NCBI RefSeq assembly: GCF_000741645.1
Contig: NZ_JGZD01000009.1
Span: 248,001 to 312,000 of the forward strand
DNA from: Bifidobacterium minimum
GTDB lineage: Bacteria; Actinomycetota; Actinomycetes; Actinomycetales; Bifidobacteriaceae
Direction of reading: 5' to 3'
DNA: 64,000 nt
Shown: positions 1 to 8,997 of the stretch, piece by piece
How positions within the stretch are numbered: position 1 is the first letter of the stretch
How the letters are laid out: every line of letters begins with the position of its first letter
Notes under the pieces: generated by a model
What the model was told of the DNA's origin: nothing
Database searches by the model: none
The model's input: the letters and a program-made list of their open reading frames with translations, nothing else
Position numbers and translations under genes: made by a program

Positions 1-892
1 TTCCTTCTCGGTCATCGAGGTCCTCGCCCTCCTTCTCGGCGATTTCGAACTGCTCCTTGAGCCATATGCGCTCCGCGGGATTGACGTCCATCATGTCCAG
101 ATACTTCTGGTAGACGGGATAGAAGAGCCTGAGGGCCGGATAGGCCGCGTAGAGGGCCTGCTCGGTGCGGTGACGGCGCCAATGCTCGGGATGCGCGTCG
201 AAGGTGTTGCGGAAGCGCTTCATGTAGTTGTGGAACGAGGCGAAGGAGGTGTCTATTCGCCGGGCCGAGATGCCGCAGATCATCCGGCGCGAATACACCG
301 TCTTCATCCCACGGCCGAGAAGATGCAGGGAGACGTCGAGATCCTCATGCATCACGTCCTCCTTGTCGGGGCACACCTCGGTGGCTATGGCGCGCCATGC
401 GGAGGCGCGTAGCGCCATGTTCGATCCGAACAGCAGCACCTGGTCGCCGTCGGCCCTGTAGGTGTGGCGACGGACCTTGTCGTCCCCCTTGAGTCCGACC
501 CGCTTGGCGGGCATGTCGTAGTACACCACGGGTCCGGTCGCGCCCATGGCGTCGGGATCTTCGGTGAAGATTCCCGATACCACCTCGACCCAGTCGGGCT
601 TGAGCATGCAATCGGCGTCCACGCGGCCCAGAACGTCGCCGGTGGCATGGTTGAGTCCGTAGTTTCGCGTGGGGATCAGCCCCTGGGAATCATCCTGATG
701 AAGAAGTCTCACGGGGGAATCCGGATGGTCCCGGATGAAATCCTCGACGATCGACACCGTCGAATCCGTGGAACGGTTGTCGACGACGATGACCTCGTGG
801 GGGGCGACTGTCTGGCGTGTGGCGTTGACGAGGCATGCGTTGATGCGCTCCTCCTCGTTCCATGCCGGGATGACGATCGAGACGTTCAGCAT
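1..892 (-). CDS. Family 2 glycosyltransferase (partial, runs off left edge)
   Basis: The reverse strand reads an open frame from ATG at 892 to the left edge. The N-terminus (MLNVSIVIPAWNEE) and the following VVDNRSTDSTV segment are the nucleotide-sugar binding start of a GT-A fold family 2 glycosyltransferase. GRVDADCM near residue 90 carries the metal-binding DxD-like motif, and the acidic MHEDLDVSL segment fits the catalytic base region. No membrane segment is visible in the part seen, so it is probably a cytosolic or membrane-associated sugar transferase for a wall or surface polysaccharide. It is divergent from the AI-2E family gene, so the promoters of both lie in the 124-bp gap. The acceptor and sugar cannot be told, and the 3' end is missing. 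Confidence 0.85.
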   Translation of the reverse strand, partial: MLNVSIVIPAWNEEERINACLVNATRQTVAPHEVIVVDNRSTDSTVSIVEDFIRDHPDSPVRLLHQDDSQGLIPTRNYGLNHATGDVLGRVDADCMLKPDWVEVVSGIFTEDPDAMGATGPVVYYDMPAKRVGLKGDDKVRRHTYRADGDQVLLFGSNMALRASAWRAIATEVCPDKEDVMHEDLDVSLHLLGRGMKTVYSRRMICGISARRIDTSFASFHNYMKRFRNTFDAHPEHWRRHRTEQALYAAYPALRLFYPVYQKYLDMMDVNPAERIWLKEQFEIAEKEGEDLDDREG

Positions 893-1003
893 AGTGACAA
901 GGATAAGATGAGCAGCCTACAGCGTCCGGCCGCGGGATTCCCACGCGGGGGAAGGCGCCATGGGCGGCGGTTCGTCGTCCGGGATGTTCGTAGGGGCGAA
1001 CTG

Positions 1004-1009
1004 TAGAAT
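1004..1009 (+). promoter_or_regulatory. -10 box for leaderless AI-2E family gene
   Basis: TAGAAT lies 7 nt before the ATG at 1017 and no Shine-Dalgarno sequence fits in that gap. Transcription would start at or next to the start codon, giving a leaderless mRNA. The layout matches those of the genes starting at 41024 and 60853. Confidence 0.5.
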
Positions 1010-1016
1010 GGGCGCC

Positions 1017-2534
1017 ATGGCTTCGCATGACGACAAGAAGATTGACCTCGCGTCGGTCTTCCCCTCGCGGGGGGATCCCCGCAGACCCCCCGAATGGTGG
1101 GGGAGGGCCCTGCTGTATACGGGGATCGGCGTGTTCATAGCCGTCTTCCTCTGGCGATCCTGGGGGAAGGTGTCGTTCATCGTCCTCGACGTGGTCATAG
1201 CCGTCTTCATCGCACTGGCCATCGAGCCCTTGGTGGTCCGTCTGGTGGGACGAGGATGGCGTCGCGGCGTCGCGGCGGCGGTGAGTCTGATCGGCCTGTC
1301 CGTCATCGTCATCGCGTTGATGGGGCTGTTCGGAAACATGTTCGTCCAACAGGTCGTCGCCATGGTGAAGGGCATCCCCGAGCTCTACGATCAGGCGCGT
1401 GACTTCGTCTCCGACCATACCGACTTCGTTCTGCCGGAGAAAAGCAGCGTGGGCAGCGAGATCATGAACAACATCCAGACCTCATGGCTCACCGATGTGG
1501 CGGGTCAGGCGGTCAGCACCACGATGGGCCTGTTCAGCGCGCTTCTCGATCTGCTCACCGTGGTGATGGTCGCCTATTACGTGTCCGCCGCCGGGCCCAG
1601 GATGCGCAGAAGTCTGTGCCGATGGCTGGGGCCGGTCAGCCAGCGCCGGTTTCTGCTGGGATGGACCGTGGTCCAGGACCAGATTTCGGGATTCCTGTTC
1701 TCCCGGACCATTCTGGCGGCTATCAACGCCGTATGCATGGCGGTTTTCCTCGAGATAATCCACGTTCCTTCGTGGCTGCCGCTCGCGCTGTTCTGCGGGA
1801 TCACGTCCCAGTTCATCCCCGCCGTCGGAACCTATATCGGCGGGGCGTTGCCGGTGATCTTCGCCTGGGGGTCCAATGGTCTGATGTCGGCGGTTGGGGT
1901 TCTGGTGTACATCATCGTCTACCAGCAGATCGAGAATCTCATCCTTTCCCCGAAGATCTCCGAACGGACGATGGATCTCAATCCCGCCGTCGCCTTCCTG
2001 TCGGTCCTCGTCCTGGGCGCCGTGTTCGGGGCACTGGGCGCCTTCCTTGCGCTTCCCGTCACGGCCAGCATCCAGGCGATCCTCAAGGTGTATCTCAAGC
2101 GATACGAGCTGGTGGATTCGCCTCTGATGTCGGACCCCGTGCCGGAGCGGAAGTCCAGGGTGGTGGAGGGCGCCGAGGCCTTCAACGAGCATGTGATCAA
2201 GCCCATGAGCGACCGCATCCCCCGCGCTGCGAGGGGATCCACGTCGCGCGCGCCCGTCGACGACGAGCTGCGGAGGCTGCAGGAGGATCTGTATCCGCAG
2301 GTCTCCCAAAGCAGCCCCGAGGATTCGATGACGGTGGCGATACCTCGTGGCGCGTTGGCGCCGCACGGGGTGTCCGTGGGGTCGGAAGCGTCCGTGGGGT
2401 CGGAGGATTCCGGCCTGCCGTCCGGCGAGAGTCGCGGAACGGATGTCACGGGTGCGGATAATGGTGAGGTCGGGTCCGATGCCGAAGAGGAATCCGACGA
2501 TGACGGGCGCAATCCCAGAGCGAGGTGGCGTTAG
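1017..2534 (+). CDS. AI-2E family transporter (UPF0118/PerM-like membrane protein)
   Basis: This 505-residue polytopic membrane protein has about seven or eight hydrophobic segments between residues 25 and 360. The arrangement is that of the AI-2E/PerM family: two early helices, a soluble middle part, then paired helices with FIPAVGTYIGGALP and the conserved YQQIENLILSPKI and LNPAVAFLSVL stretches. Family members include autoinducer-2 exporters and Na+/H+ antiporters, so the substrate is unknown. The roughly 150-residue C-terminal tail is hydrophilic and acidic, with an internal repeat (SVGSEASVGSEDSG), and is probably cytoplasmic. The start at 1017 is preferred over 960 because a -10 box sits immediately upstream. 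It is followed directly by a glycosyltransferase gene (ATG one base after the stop), so the two are probably co-transcribed. Confidence 0.85.
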   Translation: MASHDDKKIDLASVFPSRGDPRRPPEWWGRALLYTGIGVFIAVFLWRSWGKVSFIVLDVVIAVFIALAIEPLVVRLVGRGWRRGVAAAVSLIGLSVIVIALMGLFGNMFVQQVVAMVKGIPELYDQARDFVSDHTDFVLPEKSSVGSEIMNNIQTSWLTDVAGQAVSTTMGLFSALLDLLTVVMVAYYVSAAGPRMRRSLCRWLGPVSQRRFLLGWTVVQDQISGFLFSRTILAAINAVCMAVFLEIIHVPSWLPLALFCGITSQFIPAVGTYIGGALPVIFAWGSNGLMSAVGVLVYIIVYQQIENLILSPKISERTMDLNPAVAFLSVLVLGAVFGALGAFLALPVTASIQAILKVYLKRYELVDSPLMSDPVPERKSRVVEGAEAFNEHVIKPMSDRIPRAARGSTSRAPVDDELRRLQEDLYPQVSQSSPEDSMTVAIPRGALAPHGVSVGSEASVGSEDSGLPSGESRGTDVTGADNGEVGSDAEEESDDDGRNPRARWR

Positions 2535-3761
2535 ATGGTTTTCCTGGTTGTCCTTGATGTCCTTCTCATGGTCGTCGGAGGCGCGGGGATCATCTACCAA
2601 GGGGTGTGCATACTGGCGTCGTTGTTCTCCCATGAGATCACCTTCCCGGCCGCGCCGATGGACAGACGGTACGCGGTGCTCATCTCGGCCCGCAACGAGG
2701 AGAACGTCGTCGGCAATCTCATCGACTGCATACGATCCCAGACGTATCCCTCCGAGCTGATCGACATATGGCTTGTGGCCGACAACTGCACCGATGAGAC
2801 CGCCAGGGTCGCGCGCGACAAGGGATGCCATGTCGTCGAGCGCTTCGACTCCGCCAAGGTGGGCAAGGGCTACGCCCTGACCTACCTTCTGGACCAGATG
2901 ATCGACAAGGGCCTCGAGGACGTCTATGACGCCTATTTCGTCTTCGACGCCGACAACAGGCTTGACCCGCACTACATCGAGGAGATGAACAAGGCCTTCC
3001 AATCGGGATTCCGGATTCTGACGAGTTACCGCAACTCCGTCAACCTTTCCGACAACTGGGTCTCCTCGGGGTCCGCGCTGTGGTTCATCCGCGAGTCCCG
3101 CTTCCTCAACAACTCCCGGATGCTGTTCGGATCGAGCTGCCATGTCGGGGGAACCGGCTTCATGTTCTCCAGGGAGATCATGAAACGCAACAGAGGATGG
3201 AAGTTCCATCTTCTCACCGAGGATCTGGAGTTCACCATGGATTCGGTGCTGCACGGCGATCGTGTGGGATACTGCGGCACCGCCATCCTGTATGACGAGC
3301 AGCCGGTGACCTTCCGCCAGAGCTGGCGTCAGCGTCTGCGGTGGAGCAAGGGGTTCCTTCAGGTGTTCCGTTATTACGGCCCGGCGCTGATCCGGCGCGC
3401 GGTGCGAGAACGGGATTTCTCGGCGGTCGACTTCACGCTGCTGCTTTGCCCGTTCACCGTCCTCGCCATAGTCCGCATGGTGCTGGGCTTATTCTTCGCG
3501 CTGTTCGGCTTCGTGACCTGGGCGAGCCAGCTGGGCGCGCTGGTCGGATGGGCGTCGGGAATACTGATGAGCGTTCTGGGAATGATGGGGCTGGCGGCCC
3601 TGACGATCGTCGTCGAGCGTGACAGGATAGGTGCCAGCAACAAGGAGCTTCTCGCCTACGTGCTGAGCTTCCCCGTCTATATGTTCAGCTATGTCCCGAT
3701 CTCCTTCCAGGCCATTTTCTCGAAGGCGCAATGGAAGCCGATCGAGCATCAGGGACGATGA
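2535..3761 (+). CDS. Membrane-bound family 2 glycosyltransferase
   Basis: This 408-residue processive-type GT2 enzyme has an N-terminal membrane anchor (residues 1-30), then a GT-A domain with ISARNEENVVGNLI, VADNCTDET, the DxD in VFDADNRLD, the acid motif TEDLEF and the QRLRW (QxxRW) motif. Two to four C-terminal membrane segments follow (residues 295-400). This order is typical of hyaluronan, poly-GlcNAc or cellulose synthase-like enzymes that polymerise and export a polysaccharide, although single-sugar lipid-linked transferases share it. It starts immediately after the AI-2E family gene and is followed after 4 bp by dacB, so it probably belongs to one operon that includes envelope genes. 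The sugar cannot be deduced. Confidence 0.87.
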   Translation: MVFLVVLDVLLMVVGGAGIIYQGVCILASLFSHEITFPAAPMDRRYAVLISARNEENVVGNLIDCIRSQTYPSELIDIWLVADNCTDETARVARDKGCHVVERFDSAKVGKGYALTYLLDQMIDKGLEDVYDAYFVFDADNRLDPHYIEEMNKAFQSGFRILTSYRNSVNLSDNWVSSGSALWFIRESRFLNNSRMLFGSSCHVGGTGFMFSREIMKRNRGWKFHLLTEDLEFTMDSVLHGDRVGYCGTAILYDEQPVTFRQSWRQRLRWSKGFLQVFRYYGPALIRRAVRERDFSAVDFTLLLCPFTVLAIVRMVLGLFFALFGFVTWASQLGALVGWASGILMSVLGMMGLAALTIVVERDRIGASNKELLAYVLSFPVYMFSYVPISFQAIFSKAQWKPIEHQGR

Positions 3762-3765
3762 CGTG

Positions 3766-5250
3766 ATGGGTGACGTTCGTGCTCGCCGAACCGGCGATCA
3801 GGAGGATCCACCGGCGCGTTCCGCCAGGCGACGGCGGGCGCTTACCGTGCTGGCGTCATGTCTGACGACGATCGTGGTCATGACGGGGTATCTGGTGGCC
3901 GGCGCGCGGGGTCTGGTTCCCGGGGTGCTCGCCGTGCGCGGAACCAGTGCCGCGTCGTCCAGCTCCCACTCCTATGTGCCGGGGGTCCGTGCCGTATCCG
4001 ACGCCGTCCCGCAGGCCGATCTGTCCAAATCGATCGATAAGAATGCGTTGCGGTCGGCCGTCAAGGCGTTTGAATCCACCAGCAAACTGGGCGACGATTA
4101 TTCCGTGGCGGTCGCCACCGCGGATGGGACGATCGTGGAATCGCGCGATCCTGATTCCCCCCGTCAACCGGCTTCGACGCTGAAAACCCTCACCGCCTTC
4201 GCCGCGGCGTCCCGCCTTGACATGGGATCGACTCTCGATACGCAGGTGTATCTCGAACACGCCGACGACTCCACGCCGACGATCATCCTCAAGGGCAATG
4301 GAGACATGCTGCTGTCGTCCGGTGACGACGATCCCGATCATGTCAACGGACGCGCGGGACTGGGCAGCCTGGCGACCCGCACCGCCCGGGTGCTGCGGGG
4401 CAAGGGCATCTCCCGCGTCCGTCTTGTGGTGGACGATTCCCTTTTCGGCTCCGTCCGCTCGCCGACGAACATCGAACAGAACAACGAGGATGGACTGTAC
4501 TACACGCCGGTGTCGTCGATGGCGGTCGATGGAGGACGACGATGGTCCTCCGGGCAGACTCCCTCCGACCCGGACGTTTTCGAGGATTACCCGCCGTTGT
4601 CCACGCACACGGCGTCGGATGCGACGACGGTGTTCATCCGGCGTCTCGTCGAGCGCGGGATCACGGTTGAGGGCACGGCCTCATCGGGGCAGGTCCACGA
4701 TGGTCTCAGGCCGGTGGCGAGCGTCCACTCGGCGACGCTGACCGAGATCATGGCCTTCATGCTCAGGCACTCGGACAACACCCTCGCCGAGGAGTTCGGA
4801 AGGCTTCTTGCGCTGCACGTCGGTGAGGAGAACTCGCCCACCGGCGCGGTCACGGCGGTCAGGGACGTTCTTCGCGCGTCGAAGATCTCCATGACGGGAT
4901 TGACGATGGCCGACTGCTCTGGGCTCTCTCCGGGATCGCTCGTCAGCGTCCGCACGCTGGCGGCCGTACAGTCGCGCAATCTGGGACGGCATGGGGTGTC
5001 CGCGGCGGCCGAGGGACTGTCCGTGTCGGGGCTTGTGGGTACCGCGGCCGAAAGGTTCTCCGACTCCGCGGCCAATGGCCTTCTCCGTGTCAAAACAGGA
5101 AGCCTGTCCGATGTGACGGCGATGGTCGGGACGGTCTCGCGCAAGTCCGGCGGCGTTCTGGCGTTCGCCGTGATCGTCAATGATCCGCAGGACTACGATG
5201 CGGCGGTGGCGGCGATCGGCTCCTTTGGCTCCGCCCTGACGGGAGTGTGA
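3766..5250 (+). CDS. dacB: D-alanyl-D-alanine carboxypeptidase/endopeptidase, PBP4 type (peptidase S13)
   Basis: This 494-residue low-molecular-mass penicillin-binding protein trims or cleaves peptidoglycan cross-links outside the membrane. A charged N-terminus (ARSARRRRA) precedes one hydrophobic segment (residues 28-50) that serves as signal anchor. The three active-site motifs of serine acyltransferases are present in order: SxxK as STLK (about residue 136), SxN as SDN in LRHSDNTLAEE (about 331), and KTG in RVKTGSL (about 444). The 130-residue insert between the first two motifs is characteristic of the S13 (DacB) family. It lies between the glycosyltransferase and tilS with gaps of 4 and 7 bp, so it is in an operon. 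The start at 3766 is chosen for the signal anchor and for the fit to the preceding stop. Confidence 0.88.
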   Translation: MGDVRARRTGDQEDPPARSARRRRALTVLASCLTTIVVMTGYLVAGARGLVPGVLAVRGTSAASSSSHSYVPGVRAVSDAVPQADLSKSIDKNALRSAVKAFESTSKLGDDYSVAVATADGTIVESRDPDSPRQPASTLKTLTAFAAASRLDMGSTLDTQVYLEHADDSTPTIILKGNGDMLLSSGDDDPDHVNGRAGLGSLATRTARVLRGKGISRVRLVVDDSLFGSVRSPTNIEQNNEDGLYYTPVSSMAVDGGRRWSSGQTPSDPDVFEDYPPLSTHTASDATTVFIRRLVERGITVEGTASSGQVHDGLRPVASVHSATLTEIMAFMLRHSDNTLAEEFGRLLALHVGEENSPTGAVTAVRDVLRASKISMTGLTMADCSGLSPGSLVSVRTLAAVQSRNLGRHGVSAAAEGLSVSGLVGTAAERFSDSAANGLLRVKTGSLSDVTAMVGTVSRKSGGVLAFAVIVNDPQDYDAAVAAIGSFGSALTGV

Positions 5251-5257
5251 GCGCACG

Positions 5258-6355
5258 ATGACCTATACAGCGTCCTTGAGGACCGCCGTGGGCTGCGTCC
5301 ATGCGGCGATCGACTCCCTTGGTCTGGATCGTGACCCGCGTTTCCGCGAGCATGGACGCCATGTTCCCGAGAGAGACGCCCCCATGGTCGTCGTGGCGTG
5401 CTCCGGCGGACGTGACTCATTGGCGCTCGCCGCGGTGTCGTCGATCGTCTGCTCGTCCAGGGGCCTGCGCTGTGCGGCGGCCATCGTCGACCACCGGCTT
5501 CAGGACGGTTCGCGGGAGGTGTGCGACCGGGCCGCCCGCCAGTGTGCGGGCAGGGGGTTGGAACCGGTTCGGGTCATCGGCGTCGACGTCGTCGACGATG
5601 GCCGGGGGATCGAGGCCTGCGCCCGGGACGCGCGGTATCGGGCGCTATGTGAACAGGCGCGCCTATGGGGGGCCTGCGCGATTCTTCTGGCACATACCCG
5701 CGACGATCAGGCCGAGACGGTGCTGATGGGGATGCTGAGGCTCAATGGCATCGACGGGGTGGCCGGAATGCCGGAGAGGTCCGTCGTCGACGGAGTCGTC
5801 TTCCTCCGCCCCTTCCTGTCGCTGACAAGGGCCCAGACCACGCGGATCTGCGAGGACGTCGGCCTGTCGTGGTGGGATGACCCCACCAATGGGGACGACC
5901 ATCCCGGAGACGAGGATCTTCCGTCCGACTATCCGCTGCGTTCACGGGTCCGGCATTCGCTGATCCCCTATCTTTCGCGGTTCACCGGGTCGGATGTCGT
6001 CGACCACCTGGCGAGAAGCGCCCGATTGTGCGCGGTCGACAAGGATTATCTCGATTCCCGGGCGGACGAGGTCGCCGCTAGGGTGGTCACGCCCATCGTG
6101 GGCGCGTCCGGCTCCGAGGTCGTCATCGACGCTCCGGGGCTGGCCGACGAGCATGAGGCCATCAGATCGAGGGTGCTGGTCCGGGCGGCGTCCCTTCTGG
6201 GGCTGACGGTGAGCTCACGGCATGTCGCCGCCATCGACGCTCTGGTGACGCGATGGCATGGGCAGGGGGCCGTTCATCTTCCCAGCAAGTATTCGGCCAT
6301 TCGCCAGAAACACGTCATTCGGCTGTGCCAAGATGGAGTGCATGCAAATCGCTGA
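5258..6355 (+). CDS. tilS: tRNA(Ile)-lysidine synthase
   Basis: TilS ligates lysine to C34 of the CAU-anticodon isoleucine tRNA in an ATP-dependent reaction, changing its decoding from AUG to AUA. The PP-loop ATPase signature SGGRDSL is at about residue 49, followed by the family motifs VDHRLQ, ARDARYRAL, AHTRDDQAET (about 149) and GIDGVAGMP. The 365 residues correspond to the catalytic domain plus a short C-terminal part, as is usual in actinobacteria. The reading frame overlaps the start of hpt by 14 bp, so translation is coupled. The gene pair tilS-hpt followed by ftsH is conserved across many Gram-positive bacteria. Confidence 0.93.
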   Translation: MTYTASLRTAVGCVHAAIDSLGLDRDPRFREHGRHVPERDAPMVVVACSGGRDSLALAAVSSIVCSSRGLRCAAAIVDHRLQDGSREVCDRAARQCAGRGLEPVRVIGVDVVDDGRGIEACARDARYRALCEQARLWGACAILLAHTRDDQAETVLMGMLRLNGIDGVAGMPERSVVDGVVFLRPFLSLTRAQTTRICEDVGLSWWDDPTNGDDHPGDEDLPSDYPLRSRVRHSLIPYLSRFTGSDVVDHLARSARLCAVDKDYLDSRADEVAARVVTPIVGASGSEVVIDAPGLADEHEAIRSRVLVRAASLLGLTVSSRHVAAIDALVTRWHGQGAVHLPSKYSAIRQKHVIRLCQDGVHANR

Positions 6356-6905
6356 TGTTCAGGAAGCCATCGACCACGAGCTGGTGAGCAGCAAGGCCAT
6401 ACATGACAAAATCACGGAGGTCGCCGCGCAGGTGAGCAGGGACTACGCCGGCAAGGATCTCCTTCTTCTGGGTGTGCTCAAGGGAGCGGTGAACACCATG
6501 GCGGAGTTCTCGCTCGCCGTGAGCATCCCGGTAGGCCTTGAGTTCATGAGTCTGTCCAGCTATGGGTCCGGCACCACAAGCAGCGGCCGCGTGACGATCC
6601 GTCAGGATATCTCCACCGATGTTCGCGGGAGGCACATTCTTATCGTCGAGGATATTATCGACTCGGGAAGAACGCTTGCGTGGCTGGTGGATGAGCTGAG
6701 GCGCCGCGGTGCCGCGTCGGTCGAGATCTTCGCGTTGCTGGAGAAACCCTCGCGACGCGAGGTCGAAGTCCATGTGAAATACCGTGGATATGAGATTCCC
6801 GATGAATTCGTTGTGGGGTTCGGACTGGATTACAATGAGCGGTTCCGTAACCTCGATTCGATAGCAGTGCTCAAGCCCGATGTGTATCAAGGAGTGCAGG
6901 CATGA
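6342..6905 (+). CDS. hpt: Hypoxanthine phosphoribosyltransferase
   Basis: This cytosolic purine salvage enzyme of about 187 residues makes IMP and GMP from hypoxanthine or guanine with PRPP. The PRPP-binding signature VEDIIDSGRTL is near residue 103. The N-terminal LLLGVLKGA loop and the C-terminal EFVVGFGLDYNERFRN segment (base binding) are those of bacterial HPRT. ATG 6342 is chosen because GGAG lies 5 nt upstream; ATG 6333 is an in-frame alternative. It overlaps tilS at its 5' end and ftsH at its 3' end (ATGA overlap), giving a tightly coupled operon. Confidence 0.94.
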   Translation: MQIADVQEAIDHELVSSKAIHDKITEVAAQVSRDYAGKDLLLLGVLKGAVNTMAEFSLAVSIPVGLEFMSLSSYGSGTTSSGRVTIRQDISTDVRGRHILIVEDIIDSGRTLAWLVDELRRRGAASVEIFALLEKPSRREVEVHVKYRGYEIPDEFVVGFGLDYNERFRNLDSIAVLKPDVYQGVQA

Positions 6906-8989
6906 CCAATCCGCAAGGTCCACAGGGGCCTCAGCAGGGCAACGGCGGTGGCCGCAAGCCCTCCCAGGGGGGCAATCCCTTCGGACACAACCCCTTCACC
7001 GGTGGCGGAAACGATCCTCAGACAGGTGAGAAGAAGCCCTTCTGGCAGTCCCCGTGGCTGTGGGTGGTCGTTCTTGTCCTTCTGGTCCTGTCGGCCTTCC
7101 AGATGTTCTCCGGGACGGGATCCCAGACGATCGACACCAAGGACGGGCTGACCCTTCTCAACGGCAACACCGTCAGCTATGCCGAGATCATCGACAACAG
7201 GCAGCTGGTGAAGCTCACGCTCAGCCAGAACTACACGAAAACCGATTCATCGACGGGCAAAAGCCGTGACTACGGCAAGAAGGTCCAGTTCTACTACACC
7301 TTCGCGCAGGGATCCCAGATCGTCAAGGCCGTCCAAAGCGCGGATCCGAGCGACGGCTGGACGTCCAGCATGCAGCAGACGAGCATCTGGAGCTATCTGA
7401 TCACGTCGATCCTGCCCTTCATCATCTTCTTCGCGCTGTTCTGGTTCCTTCTCAGCCGCATGGGCGGGGCGAACGGCATGCTCGGCATGGGCGGCAAGAA
7501 GAACGGCAAGCTGCTGGAGGGCAAGACCCCGACCACCAAATTCTCCGACGTCGCCGGCGAGCAGTCGGCCGTCGAGGAGGTCGAGGAGATCAAGGACTTC
7601 CTCAAGGACCCCTCCAAGTACAAGGCTCTGGGGGCGCGCATCCCTCGTGGCGTTCTGCTGTATGGCCCTCCTGGAACCGGCAAGACGCTGCTGGCTCGTG
7701 CCATAGCGGGTGAGGCCGGCGTTCCCTTCTATGCGATGGCGGGTTCCGACTTCGTGGAGATGTTCGTCGGATTGGGCGCATCCCGAGTCAGGGAGCTTTT
7801 CGAGGAGGCCAAGAAGAACGCGCCGGCGATTATCTTCATCGACGAGATCGACGCCGTGGGCCGCAAGCGCGGTTCCGGCATGGGTGGCGGGCATGACGAG
7901 CGCGAGCAGACCCTGAACCAGCTGCTTGTGGAGATGGATGGATTCGACAACGACACCAACCTCATCATCATAGCCGCGACGAACAGGCCCGATGTCCTTG
8001 ATCCGGCGCTGCTGCGCCCGGGACGCTTCGATCGTCAGGTCGGGGTCGAGGCCCCGGATCTGGAAGGACGTGAGGCCATCCTCAAGGTGCATGCCAAGGG
8101 CAAGCCCTTCGTGCCCGATGTCGATCTGCACATGGTCGCGGTCCGCACTCCCGGCTTCACCGGAGCCGATCTGGCCAACGTCCTCAATGAGGCCGCGCTG
8201 CTCTGCGCCCGGTCGGGCGCCCAGCTCATCGACAACAGGGCCATCGACGAGGCCATCGACCGCGTCCAGGCCGGACCTCGTCGGCAGTCCAAGGGCATGG
8301 CGCTCAACGAGCTGCGCAACACCGCCTACCACGAGGGCGGTCACGCCTTGGTCGCCGCCGCGCTGCGCAACACCGATCCGGTGACGAAGGTGACAATTCT
8401 TCCGCGCGGACGGGCGTTGGGATACACCGCGGTGATGCCCACCACGGACCGGTATTCCCAGTCGAGGAACGAGCTTCTCGACCAGATGGCGTACGCGATG
8501 GGCGGCCGCACGGCGGAGGAGGTCGTTTTCCACGATCCGACCACCGGTGCGTCCAACGACATCGAGAAGGCCACCGCCATCGCGCGGAAGATGGTCGTCG
8601 AGTTCGGGTTCTCCGAGAGGCTCGGCGCCATTCAATGGGCCTCCGATGACGATCAGACCACGGTGATGGACGGGCTCCAGCCCCGCAAATACTCCGATGA
8701 GACCGCACAGGTCATCGATGACGAGGTTCTGCGTCTTGTGGAGAACGCCCACACCGAGGCATGGACGATCATCAGCCAGAACCGCGATGTTCTCGATGAG
8801 CTTGTCCGTCAGCTGCTTCTCAAGGAGACGCTGAACGAGAAGGAGCTCGCGACGATATTCTCGACGATCCGCAAGGCCCCCGAGCGTGCCCTGTGGCTGT
8901 CCAGCAAGGACCGTCCCGTGTCGGATCTCCCGCCGGTGGAGATTCCCGAATCGTTGAAACGCTCCGTAGGGATGAAAGCCGGGGAGTGA
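6902..8989 (+). CDS. ftsH: ATP-dependent zinc metalloprotease FtsH
   Basis: FtsH is a membrane-anchored AAA+ hexameric protease that degrades misfolded membrane proteins and some regulators. This 695-residue protein has a Gly/Pro/Gln-rich N-terminus, a first membrane helix at about residues 48-66, an extracytoplasmic domain, a second helix at about 160-185, and then the AAA module. That module has Walker A GPPGTGKT (about 255), Walker [10 protein letters not shown] (about 313) and the second region of homology ([18 protein letters not shown]). The zinc-binding HEGGH is at about 477, with the third ligand region in [17 protein letters not shown] context. Its ATG overlaps the hpt stop by 4 bp. 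In other bifidobacteria folate genes usually follow; here only a remnant does. Confidence 0.96.
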   Translation: MTNPQGPQGPQQGNGGGRKPSQGGNPFGHNPFTGGGNDPQTGEKKPFWQSPWLWVVVLVLLVLSAFQMFSGTGSQTIDTKDGLTLLNGNTVSYAEIIDNRQLVKLTLSQNYTKTDSSTGKSRDYGKKVQFYYTFAQGSQIVKAVQSADPSDGWTSSMQQTSIWSYLITSILPFIIFFALFWFLLSRMGGANGMLGMGGKKNGKLLEGKTPTTKFSDVAGEQSAVEEVEEIKDFLKDPSKYKALGARIPRGVLLYGPPGTGKTLLARAIAGEAGVPFYAMAGSDFVEMFVGLGASRVRELFEEAKKNAPAIIFIDEIDAVGRKRGSGMGGGHDEREQTLNQLLVEMDGFDNDTNLIIIAATNRPDVLDPALLRPGRFDRQVGVEAPDLEGREAILKVHAKGKPFVPDVDLHMVAVRTPGFTGADLANVLNEAALLCARSGAQLIDNRAIDEAIDRVQAGPRRQSKGMALNELRNTAYHEGGHALVAAALRNTDPVTKVTILPRGRALGYTAVMPTTDRYSQSRNELLDQMAYAMGGRTAEEVVFHDPTTGASNDIEKATAIARKMVVEFGFSERLGAIQWASDDDQTTVMDGLQPRKYSDETAQVIDDEVLRLVENAHTEAWTIISQNRDVLDELVRQLLLKETLNEKELATIFSTIRKAPERALWLSSKDRPVSDLPPVEIPESLKRSVGMKAGE

Positions 8990-8997
8990 CGACCGGC

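Noticed and set aside
1482..3254. 590-codon reverse frame over the AI-2E family and glycosyltransferase genes
   Set aside because: Its composition is typical of antisense frames and both forward genes have clear family motifs.
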